From Pseudolysinimonas yzui (GTDB lineage: Bacteria; Actinomycetota; Actinomycetes; Actinomycetales; Microbacteriaceae), in the NCBI RefSeq assembly GCF_014653215.1, contig NZ_BNAI01000006.1, forward strand, positions 35,800-99,799: a stretch of 64,000 nt of DNA. The letters are read 5' to 3'. Below are positions 45,024 through 52,804 of this stretch, piece after piece. The first letter of the stretch is position 1, and each line of letters starts with the position of its first letter. A program made the position numbers and the translations under genes. The notes beneath the pieces were generated by a model, which saw nothing but the letters and a program-made list of their open reading frames with translations, had not been told where the DNA came from and did no database searches.

Positions 45024-46616
45024 TTACAGGTCGACGATCTCCACCTGGCGCAGTACGGAGGCGTCGACATCCCGCTGGATGCCGGCGAGCAGCTCGTCGG
45101 GAACCGCGGAGTCGAGGGTGAGCACCGAGAGCTGGTCGGCACCGCGCCCGCGGCGGGCCATCTGCATGCCCGCGATGTTGATGGCGGCATCCCCGAGGGC
45201 CTTCGAGTAGATCGCGACGATGCCGGGGCGGTCGGTGTACTCCATGACCACGAGGTGGCGCGCCATCGGAACTTCGAGGTCGTAGCCGTTGATCTCGGTG
45301 ATCTTCTCGGCCTGCTTCGTGCCGGCGAGGGTGCCCGAGACCGAGAGGCGCGTGCCGTCGGTCGCGGTGCCGCGGATGCTGAGCACGTTGCGGTAGTCCT
45401 CGGCGACCGGGTCGGTCACGAGTCGCACGGTGATGCCGCGCTGCTCGGCGAGGAGGGGGGCGTTGACGTACGAGACGGTCTCGGTGACGGCCTGCGAGAA
45501 GACTCCCTTGAGTGCGGCGAGACGCAGCACGCCGACCTCGAGTTCGGCGATCTCGCCGCGCACCTCGACGTCGATCGACTGCAGCGGGGCGTCGGCAAGG
45601 CCGGCGAACAGCTGACCCAGGTGCTCCATGAGCGGGATGCCGGGACGCACGACCGGGTCGATGACCCCACCGGCGACGTTGACGGCATCCGGAACCAGTT
45701 CGCCGTCGAGCGCGAGCCGCACCGACTTGGCGACCGAGACGCCCGCGCGTTCCTGGGCCTCGTCCGTGGAGGCGCCGAGGTGCGGCGTCACGACGATGTT
45801 CGGGGCGGAGGTGAGCAGGTCGTCGGTCGGCGGCTCCGACGTGAAGACGTCGATGCCGGCGCCCGCGATCTCGCCGTCGCGCAGCGCCGCGGCGAGGGCT
45901 GCTTCGTCGATCAGCCCGCCGCGCGCGACGTTGATCACGAAGGCCGTCTTCTTCATGCTCTTCAGTTCGGCCGCGCCGATCATCCCCGTCGTCTCGGGGG
46001 TCTTCGGCATGTGGATGGTGACGAAGTCGCTCGTGCTCAGCAACTCGTCGAGCGGCACCAGGGTCGCCCCGATTTGCAGGGCACGCGCCTCGGTGACATA
46101 CGGGTCGTAAGCGACGATCTCGACTCCGAACGCCTGCAGTCGGGCGGCGATGAGCGCACCGATGCGGCCGAGGCCGATGATGCCGACGCGCTTCTCGTAC
46201 AGCTCGACGCCGGTGAACTTCGAGCGCTTCCATTCGCCGGCGGCGAGGCTGGCATGGGCGGCGGGGATGTGGCGGGCGAGCGAGAGGATGTGGCCGATCG
46301 TCAGCTCGGCGGCGCTGATGATGTTCGAGGTCGGGGCGTTCACGACCATGACTCCCGCGGTCGTCGCGGCGGCGATGTCGACGTTGTCGAGGCCGACGCC
46401 GGCCCGGGCGACGACCTTCAGGTGCGGCGCGGCGGCGATCGCTTCGGCATCGATGTGGGTGGCCGAGCGGATGAGCACGGCATGCGCGGTGGCGAGCGCC
46501 GCGAGCAGCGCCGGCCGGTCGGTTCCGTCGACGTCACGGATGTCGAAGTCGGTTCCGAGGGCGTCCACCGTTGCGGGGGAGAGTTCTTCGGCGATGAGCA
46601 CGATCGGCTTGGGCAC
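45024..46616 (-). CDS. serA: D-3-phosphoglycerate dehydrogenase
   Basis: A 530-residue long-type SerA. It comprises a substrate domain, a Rossmann core with GLGRIGALIA, the catalytic Arg, Glu and His in ARAGVGLDNV, DVFTSEPP and VVTPHLGAST, an intervening domain (about 320-450) and a C-terminal ACT domain (HLVVMEYTDRPGIVAIYSKAL) for serine feedback. It catalyses the first step of serine synthesis. Length and layout match mycobacterial/actinobacterial SerA. It is separated from the upstream gene by a strong terminator, so it should have its own promoter in the short gap. Confidence 0.97.
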   Translation of the reverse strand: MPKPIVLIAEELSPATVDALGTDFDIRDVDGTDRPALLAALATAHAVLIRSATHIDAEAIAAAPHLKVVARAGVGLDNVDIAAATTAGVMVVNAPTSNIISAAELTIGHILSLARHIPAAHASLAAGEWKRSKFTGVELYEKRVGIIGLGRIGALIAARLQAFGVEIVAYDPYVTEARALQIGATLVPLDELLSTSDFVTIHMPKTPETTGMIGAAELKSMKKTAFVINVARGGLIDEAALAAALRDGEIAGAGIDVFTSEPPTDDLLTSAPNIVVTPHLGASTDEAQERAGVSVAKSVRLALDGELVPDAVNVAGGVIDPVVRPGIPLMEHLGQLFAGLADAPLQSIDVEVRGEIAELEVGVLRLAALKGVFSQAVTETVSYVNAPLLAEQRGITVRLVTDPVAEDYRNVLSIRGTATDGTRLSVSGTLAGTKQAEKITEINGYDLEVPMARHLVVMEYTDRPGIVAIYSKALGDAAINIAGMQMARRGRGADQLSVLTLDSAVPDELLAGIQRDVDASVLRQVEIVDL

Positions 46617-46642
46617 GCAGCGGTTCCTTCCGGGCGCACCGG

Positions 46643-46678
46643 CTCTGCGCCCCCGGCGAGCCTACCGGGGGCGCAGAG
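46643..46678 (-). terminator. Terminator after the NAD-binding protein gene
   Basis: A 14-bp perfect stem (CTCTGCGCCCCCGG at 46643-46656 with 46665-46678), 8-base loop, lies 57 bases past the stop of the leftward gene at 46736 and 26 before serA. Confidence 0.75.
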
Positions 46679-46725
46679 CGCGACTGTGCTCTTCGACGGC
46701 TGGCGAGCCTACCGGGGGCGCAGAG
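46655..46725. repeat. 24-bp direct repeat overlapping the terminator
   Basis: An identical 24-bp unit occurs at 46655-46678 and 46702-46725, 47 bases apart. It contains the right arm of the terminator stem, so the second copy is an orphan arm that could pair alternatively with the left arm at 46643. Confidence 0.8.
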
Positions 46726-46735
46726 GGGCGATGCG

Positions 46736-47386
46736 TCAGTACGCGGCGGTGAAGCGACGCCGGCGGTGTCCCGACTTCTCGATCTCGTCCACGATCGCCA
46801 GGGCGAGGTCGGCGCCCGCGATGGTGGAGACGCCGTCGGCATCCTTCAGCAGCACGTCGCCGCCGAGGCGGTAGGTGCCCTGCGACGGGGTGCCGAGCCA
46901 CGAGCCGAAGTCGGCGGGCGGGCTCACGTAGAACCAGTCGAGGCTCTCCGGGGATGCCTTCAGGGTCGCGAGTGCGGCGATCCCGGTCTCGACCTCCGGC
47001 AGAACGTCGGCGGGGATGTGCTCCTTCGAGACGTCGAACAGGGTCGGGCCGCCCTCTTCGGTGTGCAGCGACGACGCGCCGCCGACGAAGCCGAAGCGGG
47101 TCGGCGTGCCGGCGAGACGCGCGATGAGCGTGTCGACCGCACCCTCGAGCTTGCCGGCCATGTCGCCCCGCGGGGAGATCGCCGAGATGACGACATCCCG
47201 ACCCGGCAGAACCGCGTCGAGGGTCGCATCGTCGAGGGCCGATCCGACGACGTACTCGACGCCGTCGACGCGCGTCTCGGGTTCCGACCGGCTGACCGAC
47301 GTGACCTCGTGCCCGCGCTTCGCCGCCTCCGCGACGATCGCAGCGCCCGCGTACCCGGTGCCGCCCAGAATCGTGATGCGTGCCAT
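46736..47386 (-). CDS. NAD(P)-binding protein, NmrA/YhfK-like atypical SDR
   Basis: A 216-residue Rossmann protein with GGTGYAGAAI at residues 8-17 and the fold of BVR-B/YwnB-like atypical SDRs (DVVISAISPRGDM, RFGFVGGASSL, WFYVSPPADFG). Members reduce quinones, flavins or sense NAD(P)H, and in many bacteria pair with a divergent HxlR regulator, exactly as here. The shared gap carries the likely HxlR site. A redox or electrophile-stress role is therefore likely. Confidence 0.9.
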   Translation of the reverse strand: MARITILGGTGYAGAAIVAEAAKRGHEVTSVSRSEPETRVDGVEYVVGSALDDATLDAVLPGRDVVISAISPRGDMAGKLEGAVDTLIARLAGTPTRFGFVGGASSLHTEEGGPTLFDVSKEHIPADVLPEVETGIAALATLKASPESLDWFYVSPPADFGSWLGTPSQGTYRLGGDVLLKDADGVSTIAGADLALAIVDEIEKSGHRRRRFTAAY

Positions 47387-47410
47387 GTAGTGCTCCTTTA
47401 CTCTCTTCCA

Positions 47411-47423
47411 GTAACTGGGTTAC
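47411..47423. promoter_or_regulatory. HxlR-type operator in the divergent gap
   Basis: GTAAC-tgg-GTTAC is a perfect inverted repeat; AGTAAC is echoed as TTACT (47399-47403) and GGTAA (47433-47437) on the two sides. It lies 25 bases upstream of the NAD-binding protein gene and 61 upstream of the HxlR gene, the usual place for an HxlR-controlled divergent promoter. Confidence 0.55.
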
Positions 47424-47483
47424 CATACGTCAGGTAAAGGGAGTGCGGAAGTAGGCACTTCGAGGTAAGGAAGGGACGTCGCG

Positions 47484-47849
47484 GTGAGCCTCAGACCCTG
47501 GGACCCCTATGAACAGGACTGCCCCTCGCGCCGCCTGCTCGACCGCATCGGCGATCGCTGGACGGTGCTCATCGTCGTCGCCCTCGACCCGGGCCCCCAG
47601 CGCTTCTCGGCGCTCGCCGCGCGCGTCGGCGGCATCTCGCAGAAGATGCTGACGCAGACGCTGAGGTCACTCGAGCGCGATGGGTTCGTCACCCGGACCC
47701 TCTACCCCGAGATCCCCCCGCGCGTCGAGTACGAGCTCACGACCCTCGGCCGGTCGCTGCTCGGGCCGTTGCGGGCGCTCGAAGAGTGGGCCGTCGAGAA
47801 CATGTCCGAGGTCGTCGTGCATCAGGGCGAGTATCAGGCGACGCACTGA
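47484..47849 (+). CDS. HxlR-family transcriptional regulator
   Basis: A 121-residue winged-helix protein with the family signature CPSRRLLDRIGDRWTVLIVVAL, in which the Cys at residue 13 is the redox or aldehyde-sensing position in many HxlR proteins. GISQKMLTQTLRSLERDGFV is the recognition helix and RVEYELTTLGRSLLGPL the wing and helix. GTG 47484 follows AAGGAAGGGA. It likely represses or activates the divergent NAD-binding protein gene through the palindrome between them. Confidence 0.93.
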   Translation: MSLRPWDPYEQDCPSRRLLDRIGDRWTVLIVVALDPGPQRFSALAARVGGISQKMLTQTLRSLERDGFVTRTLYPEIPPRVEYELTTLGRSLLGPLRALEEWAVENMSEVVVHQGEYQATH

Positions 47850-47865
47850 CTGCGCTTAAACGGGA

Positions 47866-47894
47866 ATGTCCCGGGACCGTGGGTCCCGGGACAT
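47866..47894. terminator. Bidirectional hairpin terminator
   Basis: A 13-bp perfect stem (ATGTCCCGGGACC at 47866-47878 with 47882-47894) with a 3-base loop lies between the convergent HxlR gene and the 89-residue gene. Confidence 0.75.
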
Positions 47895-47925
47895 CCGGTG
47901 CTGGGGCCGTGAGCGGCGAAGGCTC

Positions 47926-48195
47926 TCATCGCTGGGGCACCAGGGTGTGACGGGCGCGATCCCAGTCGAGTTCGCGCGCGTGGCGGGCTCGGGCCGTCTC
48001 GACGTGGCGCACGAGGTCTTCGCGCGACAGCGCATAGCTGCGGCGGCCGTAGGTGATGAGCAACAGGCCGAGGCGCAGCGCCAGCTTGTCGAGGGCGTTC
48101 GGCCGACGCGACGTGAGTCGCGGGGCCTCGGCCTCGACCCGCGGCTGCGGGCGTTCGGAGTGTTGCGGCGGATGGGTGGACAGTATCTGAGACAA
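47926..48195 (-). CDS. Small hypothetical protein with one hydrophobic helix
   Basis: An 89-residue basic protein starting at TTG 48195 with GAGGAA just upstream. The N-terminal 35 residues are polar, then ALDKLALRLGLLLITYGRRS forms an amphipathic or membrane-skimming helix, followed by a charged tail. I recall similar short proteins with a LRLGL-L-TYGRR core as common in Microbacteriaceae genomes, with no known role. A candidate leader peptide lies 200 bases upstream on the same strand. Confidence 0.6.
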   Translation of the reverse strand: MSQILSTHPPQHSERPQPRVEAEAPRLTSRRPNALDKLALRLGLLLITYGRRSYALSREDLVRHVETARARHARELDWDRARHTLVPQR

Positions 48196-48394
48196 GGTGG
48201 TTCCTCACAGGCGTGATCGATTGCCGCTCGTGGCGGCGCACTTCGGGGTTGCGACCACATCGCGCCTCGGATGGAGGCGGACGAGTCGTGAACGGGACGT
48301 TGATCCGCGAGCAGTCAGCAAAGACTGTGGATCAGGGCTTCATCAGCATCGCCACCGTTGAATCGGCGGCGGCTGCCCTGAGAAGAGGGGCCGG
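48196..48394 (-). other. Untranslated stretch between leader peptide and small gene
   Basis: About 200 bases without a convincing gene on either strand. On the minus strand a stem (TGATCC... with CAGTC/GACTG arms, 48300-48333) with an internal bulge lies midway. It could be an alternative structure controlled by translation of the leader peptide. Confidence 0.35.
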
Positions 48395-48472
48395 TTAGCC
48401 GAGACGACAGGTGAGGATGCCGACGAAGCCGGCGGTGCGGTCGGGGGTCATCCCCGTCTGTGCTGCGTTCAT
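48395..48472 (-). CDS. Candidate 25-residue leader peptide
   Basis: ATG 48472 is ten bases after a perfect AAAGGAGG (48489-48482). The 25-codon frame starts MNAAQTGMTPDR and ends GFVGILTCRLG before TAA. There is no room for a folded domain, but the translation signal is among the strongest in the window. Actinobacterial attenuator peptides often end in a Cys/Arg-rich tail, and this one ends Thr-Cys-Arg-Leu-Gly. A leader role for the downstream transcript is therefore proposed. Function is inferred, not shown. Confidence 0.5.
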   Translation of the reverse strand: MNAAQTGMTPDRTAGFVGILTCRLG

Positions 48473-48624
48473 GATCAGCCGGCCTCCTTTCGTCTATCGG
48501 CGTTGCGCGGAACCGCGCGTCGCCAACCATAGCGGGGCGTCGCGACGACGATCAAGGGCCACGCCCGAGGATGCGGCCCGAACTCGGTATCGGATCGGTA
48601 ACGACCGCCGCCGCGGGGCGACGG

Positions 48625-48927
48625 TCAGGGCGCCGGGGCCTTCTCGGGCTCGGGCACGATCCGCATGCCGGCCGTCGTGTTGGCTGACTCGATCAGCTCG
48701 TCGAGCCATTCGCGGTTGATCTCGTGGGTCTCGGAGCCGAAGTCGAAGCGCAGGGTGGATGCCGCATTGACCCAGACCGTCGAGCGTCCGCCCTTCGGCG
48801 CGTCGAGCGTCAGGGCGAAGCTCTCGTTGCGGCGCAGTTTCGCCAACACCACCAGCTCGACGTGCGCAAGCGTGCGGTCGTCGAGTTCGAATGTCGCCGG
48901 GGGCGAACCGTAGTGCAGCGATCCCAT
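48625..48927 (-). CDS. DUF7882-type small protein (copy 1)
   Basis: A 100-residue protein of a small family seen repeatedly in Microbacteriaceae and sometimes misnamed ATP-dependent DNA ligase. Typical elements are the opening MGSLHYGSPP, the DDRTLAHVELVVLAKLRRNESFAL helix, a strand with STVWVNAASTLRFDFG and a tail ending in VPEPEK. It is the paralogue of the gene at 50180. No activity is known. The Ser/Trp-rich strand suggests a small binding module. Confidence 0.8.
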   Translation of the reverse strand: MGSLHYGSPPATFELDDRTLAHVELVVLAKLRRNESFALTLDAPKGGRSTVWVNAASTLRFDFGSETHEINREWLDELIESANTTAGMRIVPEPEKAPAP

Positions 48928-48976
48928 TGACGTCGATCCTATGTGTCGGCTTCGGCAGGCTGTGTAGCCTGACGAG

Positions 48977-49246
48977 GTGGCGATTGTGAACCGGCTGACG
49001 GTCGATGGGCGTGACTACTTCCTGCCTGAGCCGGTGACCGAACTGCGCGCGCAGATCCTCGCGGCGGTTCAGGCCGGCGGCGGCTACGTCAACATTCCGC
49101 CGTTGCGCGGCGGACCGGGGATCGACATCCTGTTCTCCCCCGGCACCGCGGTGGCCTGGTCGCAGATCGATGTCGGCGGCGACACCGATTCAGGCGAGCA
49201 GGATCCGGGCGCGCACCCGTCGAACGACGACCAGTACGGCATCTAG
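48977..49246 (+). CDS. Small hypothetical protein
   Basis: An 89-residue acidic protein (VDGRDYFLPEPVTELRAQIL, then GGGYVNIPPLRGGPGIDILF). The layout, a short beta-rich domain of about 65 residues followed by a disordered acidic tail, recalls the DUF-type small proteins found beside DUF7882 genes. GTG 48977 is annotated; GTG 48986 is an alternative with GAGGTGG at proper spacing. It is convergent with the EAL gene. No function can be assigned. Confidence 0.6.
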   Translation: MAIVNRLTVDGRDYFLPEPVTELRAQILAAVQAGGGYVNIPPLRGGPGIDILFSPGTAVAWSQIDVGGDTDSGEQDPGAHPSNDDQYGI

Positions 49247-49250
49247 CCCG

Positions 49251-50033
49251 CTACGCCGCCCCGAGCAGCAGCGGTTCGACGTCCGCGACCGGCAGCGGCG
49301 GCGAGAAGAAGTAGCCCTGGGCGCGGTCGCATCCCCAGTGGATGACGCGCTCGAACTGCTCCTGCGTCTCGACCCCTTCGGCGACGACAACCGCGTTGCG
49401 CTCCCGGGCGATCGCGATGCAGGTTCCCACCAGGCCGTCGATCGACCGGCGCAGATCGTGCACGAGCGACTTGTCGATCTTCACCTCGGTGAGCGGCAGA
49501 CGTCGCACGAGTTGCAGCGAGGCCGCGCCGGTGCCGAAGTCGTCGATCGAGACCCCCACGCCGCCGTCGATGAGCGTCTCGAGGGCGAAGACCTCGGCAC
49601 GGGAGTACGAGATCGCCGGCGACTCGGTCACCTCGACCGTCAGCGATCGGTAGGGCAGATCGAGTTCGGCCAGACGGCGCAACAGCCGCTCGGCGAACTG
49701 GATGCTGAGTTCGCTCGGCGAGGTGTTGATCGACATCCCGACGTGTGCCCCGCGACGGTTCCAGTCGACGGCCTGCCGGCCCGATTCCTCGAGCATGAAC
49801 CGGCCGACCGCAGAGATCAGGCCGTGGTGCTCGGCCACATCGATGAAGCGCGCCGGCAGCAGCAGGCCCTGCAGCGGGTGATTCCACCGGCAGAGCGCCT
49901 CGAGCGCGACGATTCGTCCGGTCGCCAGGTCGTACTGCGGCTGGTAGTAGGCGGTGAGCTCGCCCGCGACGAAGGCGTGGCGCAGTTGCCCCGCCAATTC
50001 GGCCTCGGCCGCAAGACGCGACCCGTCGCCCAT
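49251..50033 (-). CDS. EAL-domain cyclic-di-GMP phosphodiesterase, cytosolic
   Basis: A 260-residue protein consisting almost only of an EAL domain. The key motifs are intact: EALCRW, Asn in SINTSPSEL, Glu in VEVTES, DDFGTGAASL, Lys in EVKIDKSLV, AEGVET and GCDRAQGYFFSPP. It should hydrolyse c-di-GMP to pGpG. No sensor, GGDEF or membrane segment is present. ATG 50033 is chosen because GGAGG (50045-50041) lies seven bases upstream; an ATG at 50093 would add 20 poorly conserved residues. It is flanked by DUF7882 genes on both sides. Confidence 0.92.
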   Translation of the reverse strand: MGDGSRLAAEAELAGQLRHAFVAGELTAYYQPQYDLATGRIVALEALCRWNHPLQGLLLPARFIDVAEHHGLISAVGRFMLEESGRQAVDWNRRGAHVGMSINTSPSELSIQFAERLLRRLAELDLPYRSLTVEVTESPAISYSRAEVFALETLIDGGVGVSIDDFGTGAASLQLVRRLPLTEVKIDKSLVHDLRRSIDGLVGTCIAIARERNAVVVAEGVETQEQFERVIHWGCDRAQGYFFSPPLPVADVEPLLLGAA

Positions 50034-50179
50034 GCTCACTCCTCCAGGCTCGCCCTCAGGCGAGATGGGGTCAACGCTGGGCGGGCGGTCCATCGCCGAC
50101 GTATACTACGCGCGGCCCGACGGCGAACGGCGCCCCCGTGCGGGTGTCACTCCCGATTCGCTCGGGCTATCGTCGGGTC

Positions 50180-50497
50180 ATGGGGACTCTGACCTACGAC
50201 TCGAAGCTCGCGGTTTCACTCGATGATCGTGTGCTGGCCCACCTCCAGGTCGTCATCTGGTCGAAGCTCCGGCGCGGCGAGCACTTCTCGTTCACCTGGA
50301 CCGAGCCGTCGCGCAGTGGGTTCGGCCGCACGTCGATCTGGCTGGCACCGTCGATCCCGCTGACCTTCGAGTACTTCGGTGGCCGGCAGCCCCGGCTCAA
50401 CGCCCAGTGGGTGCAGGTGCTCACCAAGTCGGCCAATTCGCCCGGGGGTCTAGTGCTGACGCCCGAGCCGCCGGAGAAGGACGCCCCGACCGGGTAG
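50180..50497 (+). CDS. DUF7882-type small protein (copy 2)
   Basis: A 105-residue paralogue of the protein at 48625. It shares the opening MG-L-Y, DDRVLAHLQVVIWSKLRRGEHF, the strand SIWLAPSIPLTFEYFG, and LNAQWVQVLTKSANSPGGLV followed by TPEPPEK. ATG 50180 matches the family start; an upstream in-frame start at 50138 is not conserved. TATACT at 50102-50107 may be its -10. The two copies flank the EAL gene and a small hypothetical gene. Confidence 0.82.
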   Translation: MGTLTYDSKLAVSLDDRVLAHLQVVIWSKLRRGEHFSFTWTEPSRSGFGRTSIWLAPSIPLTFEYFGGRQPRLNAQWVQVLTKSANSPGGLVLTPEPPEKDAPTG

Positions 50498-50557
50498 CCC
50501 GCGCTCGCAGGCCTGTCAAGACCCCCCGGCCACGAGCGGGGTTCGCTTAGCGTCGGG

Positions 50558-50884
50558 ATGGTGTCCCTTCACCAGCCCGCAACCGAGCGCCGGTCGACGG
50601 TCCGTTGGATCAGTCCCGAACCCGGCGTCTGGGTGGCGACCCGTCGAGGCGAGCACGCCGGCACCGTCGAACGGCGCAACGGCTCGTATCACGCGACGAA
50701 CGGTCGCGGCCGGGAGCTCGGGTCGTTCGACGATCTCGACTCTGCGCTCAACGTCGTCGACGGCACCGAGAGCAGCTCCCGCGTTACGCGCCCGCGCGGA
50801 GTGGTGATGGTGGCGCTGTGGGTGATCATCGGCGGGTCGGCGCTCGGCGCCCTCCTGCTCGGTGTCGCGCTGTTCCGCGGCTAG
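50558..50884 (+). CDS. Small membrane-anchored hypothetical protein
   Basis: A 108-residue protein. The N-terminal about 75 residues form a compact beta-rich segment (ISPEPGVWVATRRGEHAGTV, then ERRNGSYHATNGRGRELGSF), and a single C-terminal membrane helix (VVMVALWVIIGGSALGALLL) ends almost at the C-terminus, so it is tail-anchored. The soluble part would face the cytosol. Its last codons overlap the convergent DUF3052 gene by 4 bases. No family is recognised. Confidence 0.65.
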   Translation: MVSLHQPATERRSTVRWISPEPGVWVATRRGEHAGTVERRNGSYHATNGRGRELGSFDDLDSALNVVDGTESSSRVTRPRGVVMVALWVIIGGSALGALLLGVALFRG

Positions 50885-51288
50885 CCCGCCGAACGGTTCT
50901 CTTTGCGCCAGACGATCTTGAGCGCCGACCAGTCGGTGTCGAGTGCCGCGACCTTCACGTCGACGAGCCCGCGCAGCAGCGCCGTGTCGCGCACCAGGTT
51001 CTCGTCGACGTCGCTCACGTGCCCCGCCGCCTTGCGCGGCCACGCGATCCACAGCGCCCCGGCCGGGAAGATCCGGCGCTCCTGTTGTTCGATCGTGCGG
51101 CGCACCTGCTCGGCCGTCCCGACGAAGGCGACCACGACATCCGCATCGCCGTCGCGCCGCTGCGCCGGGTCGGGGTCGACCTCGAAGGCCCAGTCGTGGG
51201 GGGCGCCGACGACGTCCCAGGTGACGCCCGGCTTCAGGCCGAGCTTCGTCGCCTGCGGAGTTCCGGAGTAGCCGGCCGACGCGTTCAC
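50881..51288 (-). CDS. DUF3052 family protein
   Basis: A 135-residue cytosolic protein of the actinobacterial DUF3052 family. The opening has GYSGTPQATKLGLKPGVTW, then the conserved DVVVAFVGTAEQV and GALWIAWPRKAAGH segments, and the ending WSALKIVWRKENR. GTG 51288 is the start. The fold resembles a small Rossmann-like unit, and its physiological role is not established. It is a single gene between a tail-anchored protein gene and the divergent sigma-factor operon. Confidence 0.88.
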   Translation of the reverse strand: MNASAGYSGTPQATKLGLKPGVTWDVVGAPHDWAFEVDPDPAQRRDGDADVVVAFVGTAEQVRRTIEQQERRIFPAGALWIAWPRKAAGHVSDVDENLVRDTALLRGLVDVKVAALDTDWSALKIVWRKENRSAG

Positions 51289-51389
51289 AGGTCGAGTATG
51301 GCGCGCGGGCGGCAGGTGCGGGATGCTGAGCCGAAGTCTTCTTCCGGGGGTGCGTCAACCTGATGGGCCCTCGCCCGCGTCGAGGAACT

Positions 51390-51899
51390 GTGAGCGCTGC
51401 CGTGGCCGAGAGGATCCAGGTCGACCTGGATGCCTTCGTCACGCACGAGTACCCCAAGGTCGTCGCGGCGGTCGGGCTGATCACCGGCAACCGGCAGGAT
51501 GCCGCCGACGCCGTGCAGGATGCGATCGTCGGCTTTCTCGCGAAGCCCCCGGCCCGCGAGATCACCAACGTCGCCGCCTGGATCACCGTCGTCGCCAGCA
51601 ACCGGGCGCGTGACCTGCAGCGCTCCCGCGGAGCCGAGTCGCGCGCCTACGCGAAGGTCGGCACCGACGACGAGAGCTACGACTCGGCGCTCGCCGGGCT
51701 CGACATCGACGTGCTGAAGGCACTCGAAGAGCTGCCGCGGCAACAGAAAGAGGTGTGCGTGCTGCACTACCTCCTCGACCAATCGGTGGAACAGGTCGCC
51801 GAAGGTCTCGGAGTGAGCACCGGCACGATCAAGACCCAGCTGCACCGTGCCCGCAAGGCGCTCGCGGCGCGACTGAGGAAGGAGGATCACCATGGCTGA
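51390..51899 (+). CDS. ECF-type RNA polymerase sigma factor
   Basis: An ECF sigma factor of about 169 residues. Region 2 contains GNRQDAADAVQDAIVGFLAK and the promoter-melting helix ITNVAAWITVVASNRARDLQR. Region 4 has LEELPRQQKEVCVLHYLLDQSVEQVAEGLG, with the recognition helix STGTIKTQLHRARKALAA. GTG 51390 follows AGGAA and precedes the acidic helix; ATG 51363 would add nine basic residues. It overlaps the membrane protein gene by 8 bases, so its product and that protein are likely a sigma/anti-sigma-type unit. Confidence 0.92.
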   Translation: MSAAVAERIQVDLDAFVTHEYPKVVAAVGLITGNRQDAADAVQDAIVGFLAKPPAREITNVAAWITVVASNRARDLQRSRGAESRAYAKVGTDDESYDSALAGLDIDVLKALEELPRQQKEVCVLHYLLDQSVEQVAEGLGVSTGTIKTQLHRARKALAARLRKEDHHG

Positions 51900-52800
51900 G
51901 TTCGACGGACTCGACAGCCGCCTGCGCGACGCGTTCGCGAAAGCGGCGGAGCAGGGTGACTCCACCGGGGTCGCCGACGCCATCCGTTCGCGGATCGCCG
52001 CCGGTGACCCCGGTACTTCCGTCGCGGGCGGGACTGCCCCCGGCTGGGGCGGCGGCGTGTTCGGCTGGCTGCCGTGGCTCGGCCTCGTCGTGCTCGCCGG
52101 CATCGGCGGCTCGGCACTCGGCGCGTCGGGGGTGATCGCGAGCGAGACACGCGAGGTCGTCGCCGGCTACACCGCGGTGCTCGATGACTCCGCCCCCGCG
52201 GCCTCGTGCCCCGGCGGGCCCGTCATCGGGGAACTCTTCGCCGGCGACCGCGTGCTCGCCGTCGCCCGGTCGGACGACAGCGCCTACCTCGGTGTGCGCG
52301 ACCCCAACGACTTCGCCCGCACCCTGTGGTTCGACCGGGCCGTCGTCGTGATCGATGCGGGGCAGGCGGATGTCGACAGCCTCCCCGTCGAGGCGTGCCC
52401 CGTTGTGACCGTCGAGGTCGTGGCACCCACCCCCGAGCCGACGATCGGACCGATCCCGATCCCGGTGCCGGGACCCGCGCCGGTGCCCGGACCAAGCGAC
52501 ACAACCGCGCCGAAGATCAATACCGCCACGGGGACCCCGAACCCGTTGTACAACCTCAACCCATTGCTCCTTCGGGTGACAGCCGGCGACGGCGTCGGAG
52601 TCGTTGGAGTGAACGTTTCCTGGTCGGGTCAATTCACCGGTAGCTCCGAGATGAGCCTCGTGAAGTCGGAATGGCGGTACACGTTCACGCCGCCCGATCC
52701 CAATAGCGGTGACATCCACTTCACCTTCCGGGCGAGGGACGCGGCAGGCAACGTCAGCGCTCCCGTGACCATCACCATCGACCATCAGTACTTCGGGTGA
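51892..52800 (+). CDS. Membrane protein with SH3-like and Ig-like extracellular parts, possible anti-sigma
   Basis: A 302-residue protein. Residues 1-60 are cytosolic with a short acidic helical stretch (LDSRLRDAFAKAAEQGDSTG), and one membrane span lies at about 65-85 (WLPWLGLVVLAGIGGSALGA). An SH3-like domain follows at about 100-165 with two Cys, then a Pro-rich linker (about 180-205) and an Ig-like beta domain (215-302) ending VTITIDHQYFG. ATG 51892 follows AAGGAGG. There is no recognised anti-sigma zinc motif, so inhibition of the sigma factor is inferred from overlap and topology only. Confidence 0.75.
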   Translation: MAEFDGLDSRLRDAFAKAAEQGDSTGVADAIRSRIAAGDPGTSVAGGTAPGWGGGVFGWLPWLGLVVLAGIGGSALGASGVIASETREVVAGYTAVLDDSAPAASCPGGPVIGELFAGDRVLAVARSDDSAYLGVRDPNDFARTLWFDRAVVVIDAGQADVDSLPVEACPVVTVEVVAPTPEPTIGPIPIPVPGPAPVPGPSDTTAPKINTATGTPNPLYNLNPLLLRVTAGDGVGVVGVNVSWSGQFTGSSEMSLVKSEWRYTFTPPDPNSGDIHFTFRARDAAGNVSAPVTITIDHQYFG

Positions 52801-52804
52801 TCTC

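Noticed and set aside
42087..46874. A 1595-codon open frame on the plus strand opposite the mannosidase and serA genes
   Set aside because: It is antisense to two clearly conserved genes, is extremely rich in Arg, Val, Asp and Gly, and shows no family features. High GC with codon-position bias makes long shadow frames common here.
50498..50557. Hairpin with CCCG/CTCG arms after the second DUF7882 gene
   Set aside because: The stem needs a two-base bulge and a loop of over 20 bases, so it is too weak to call as a terminator.
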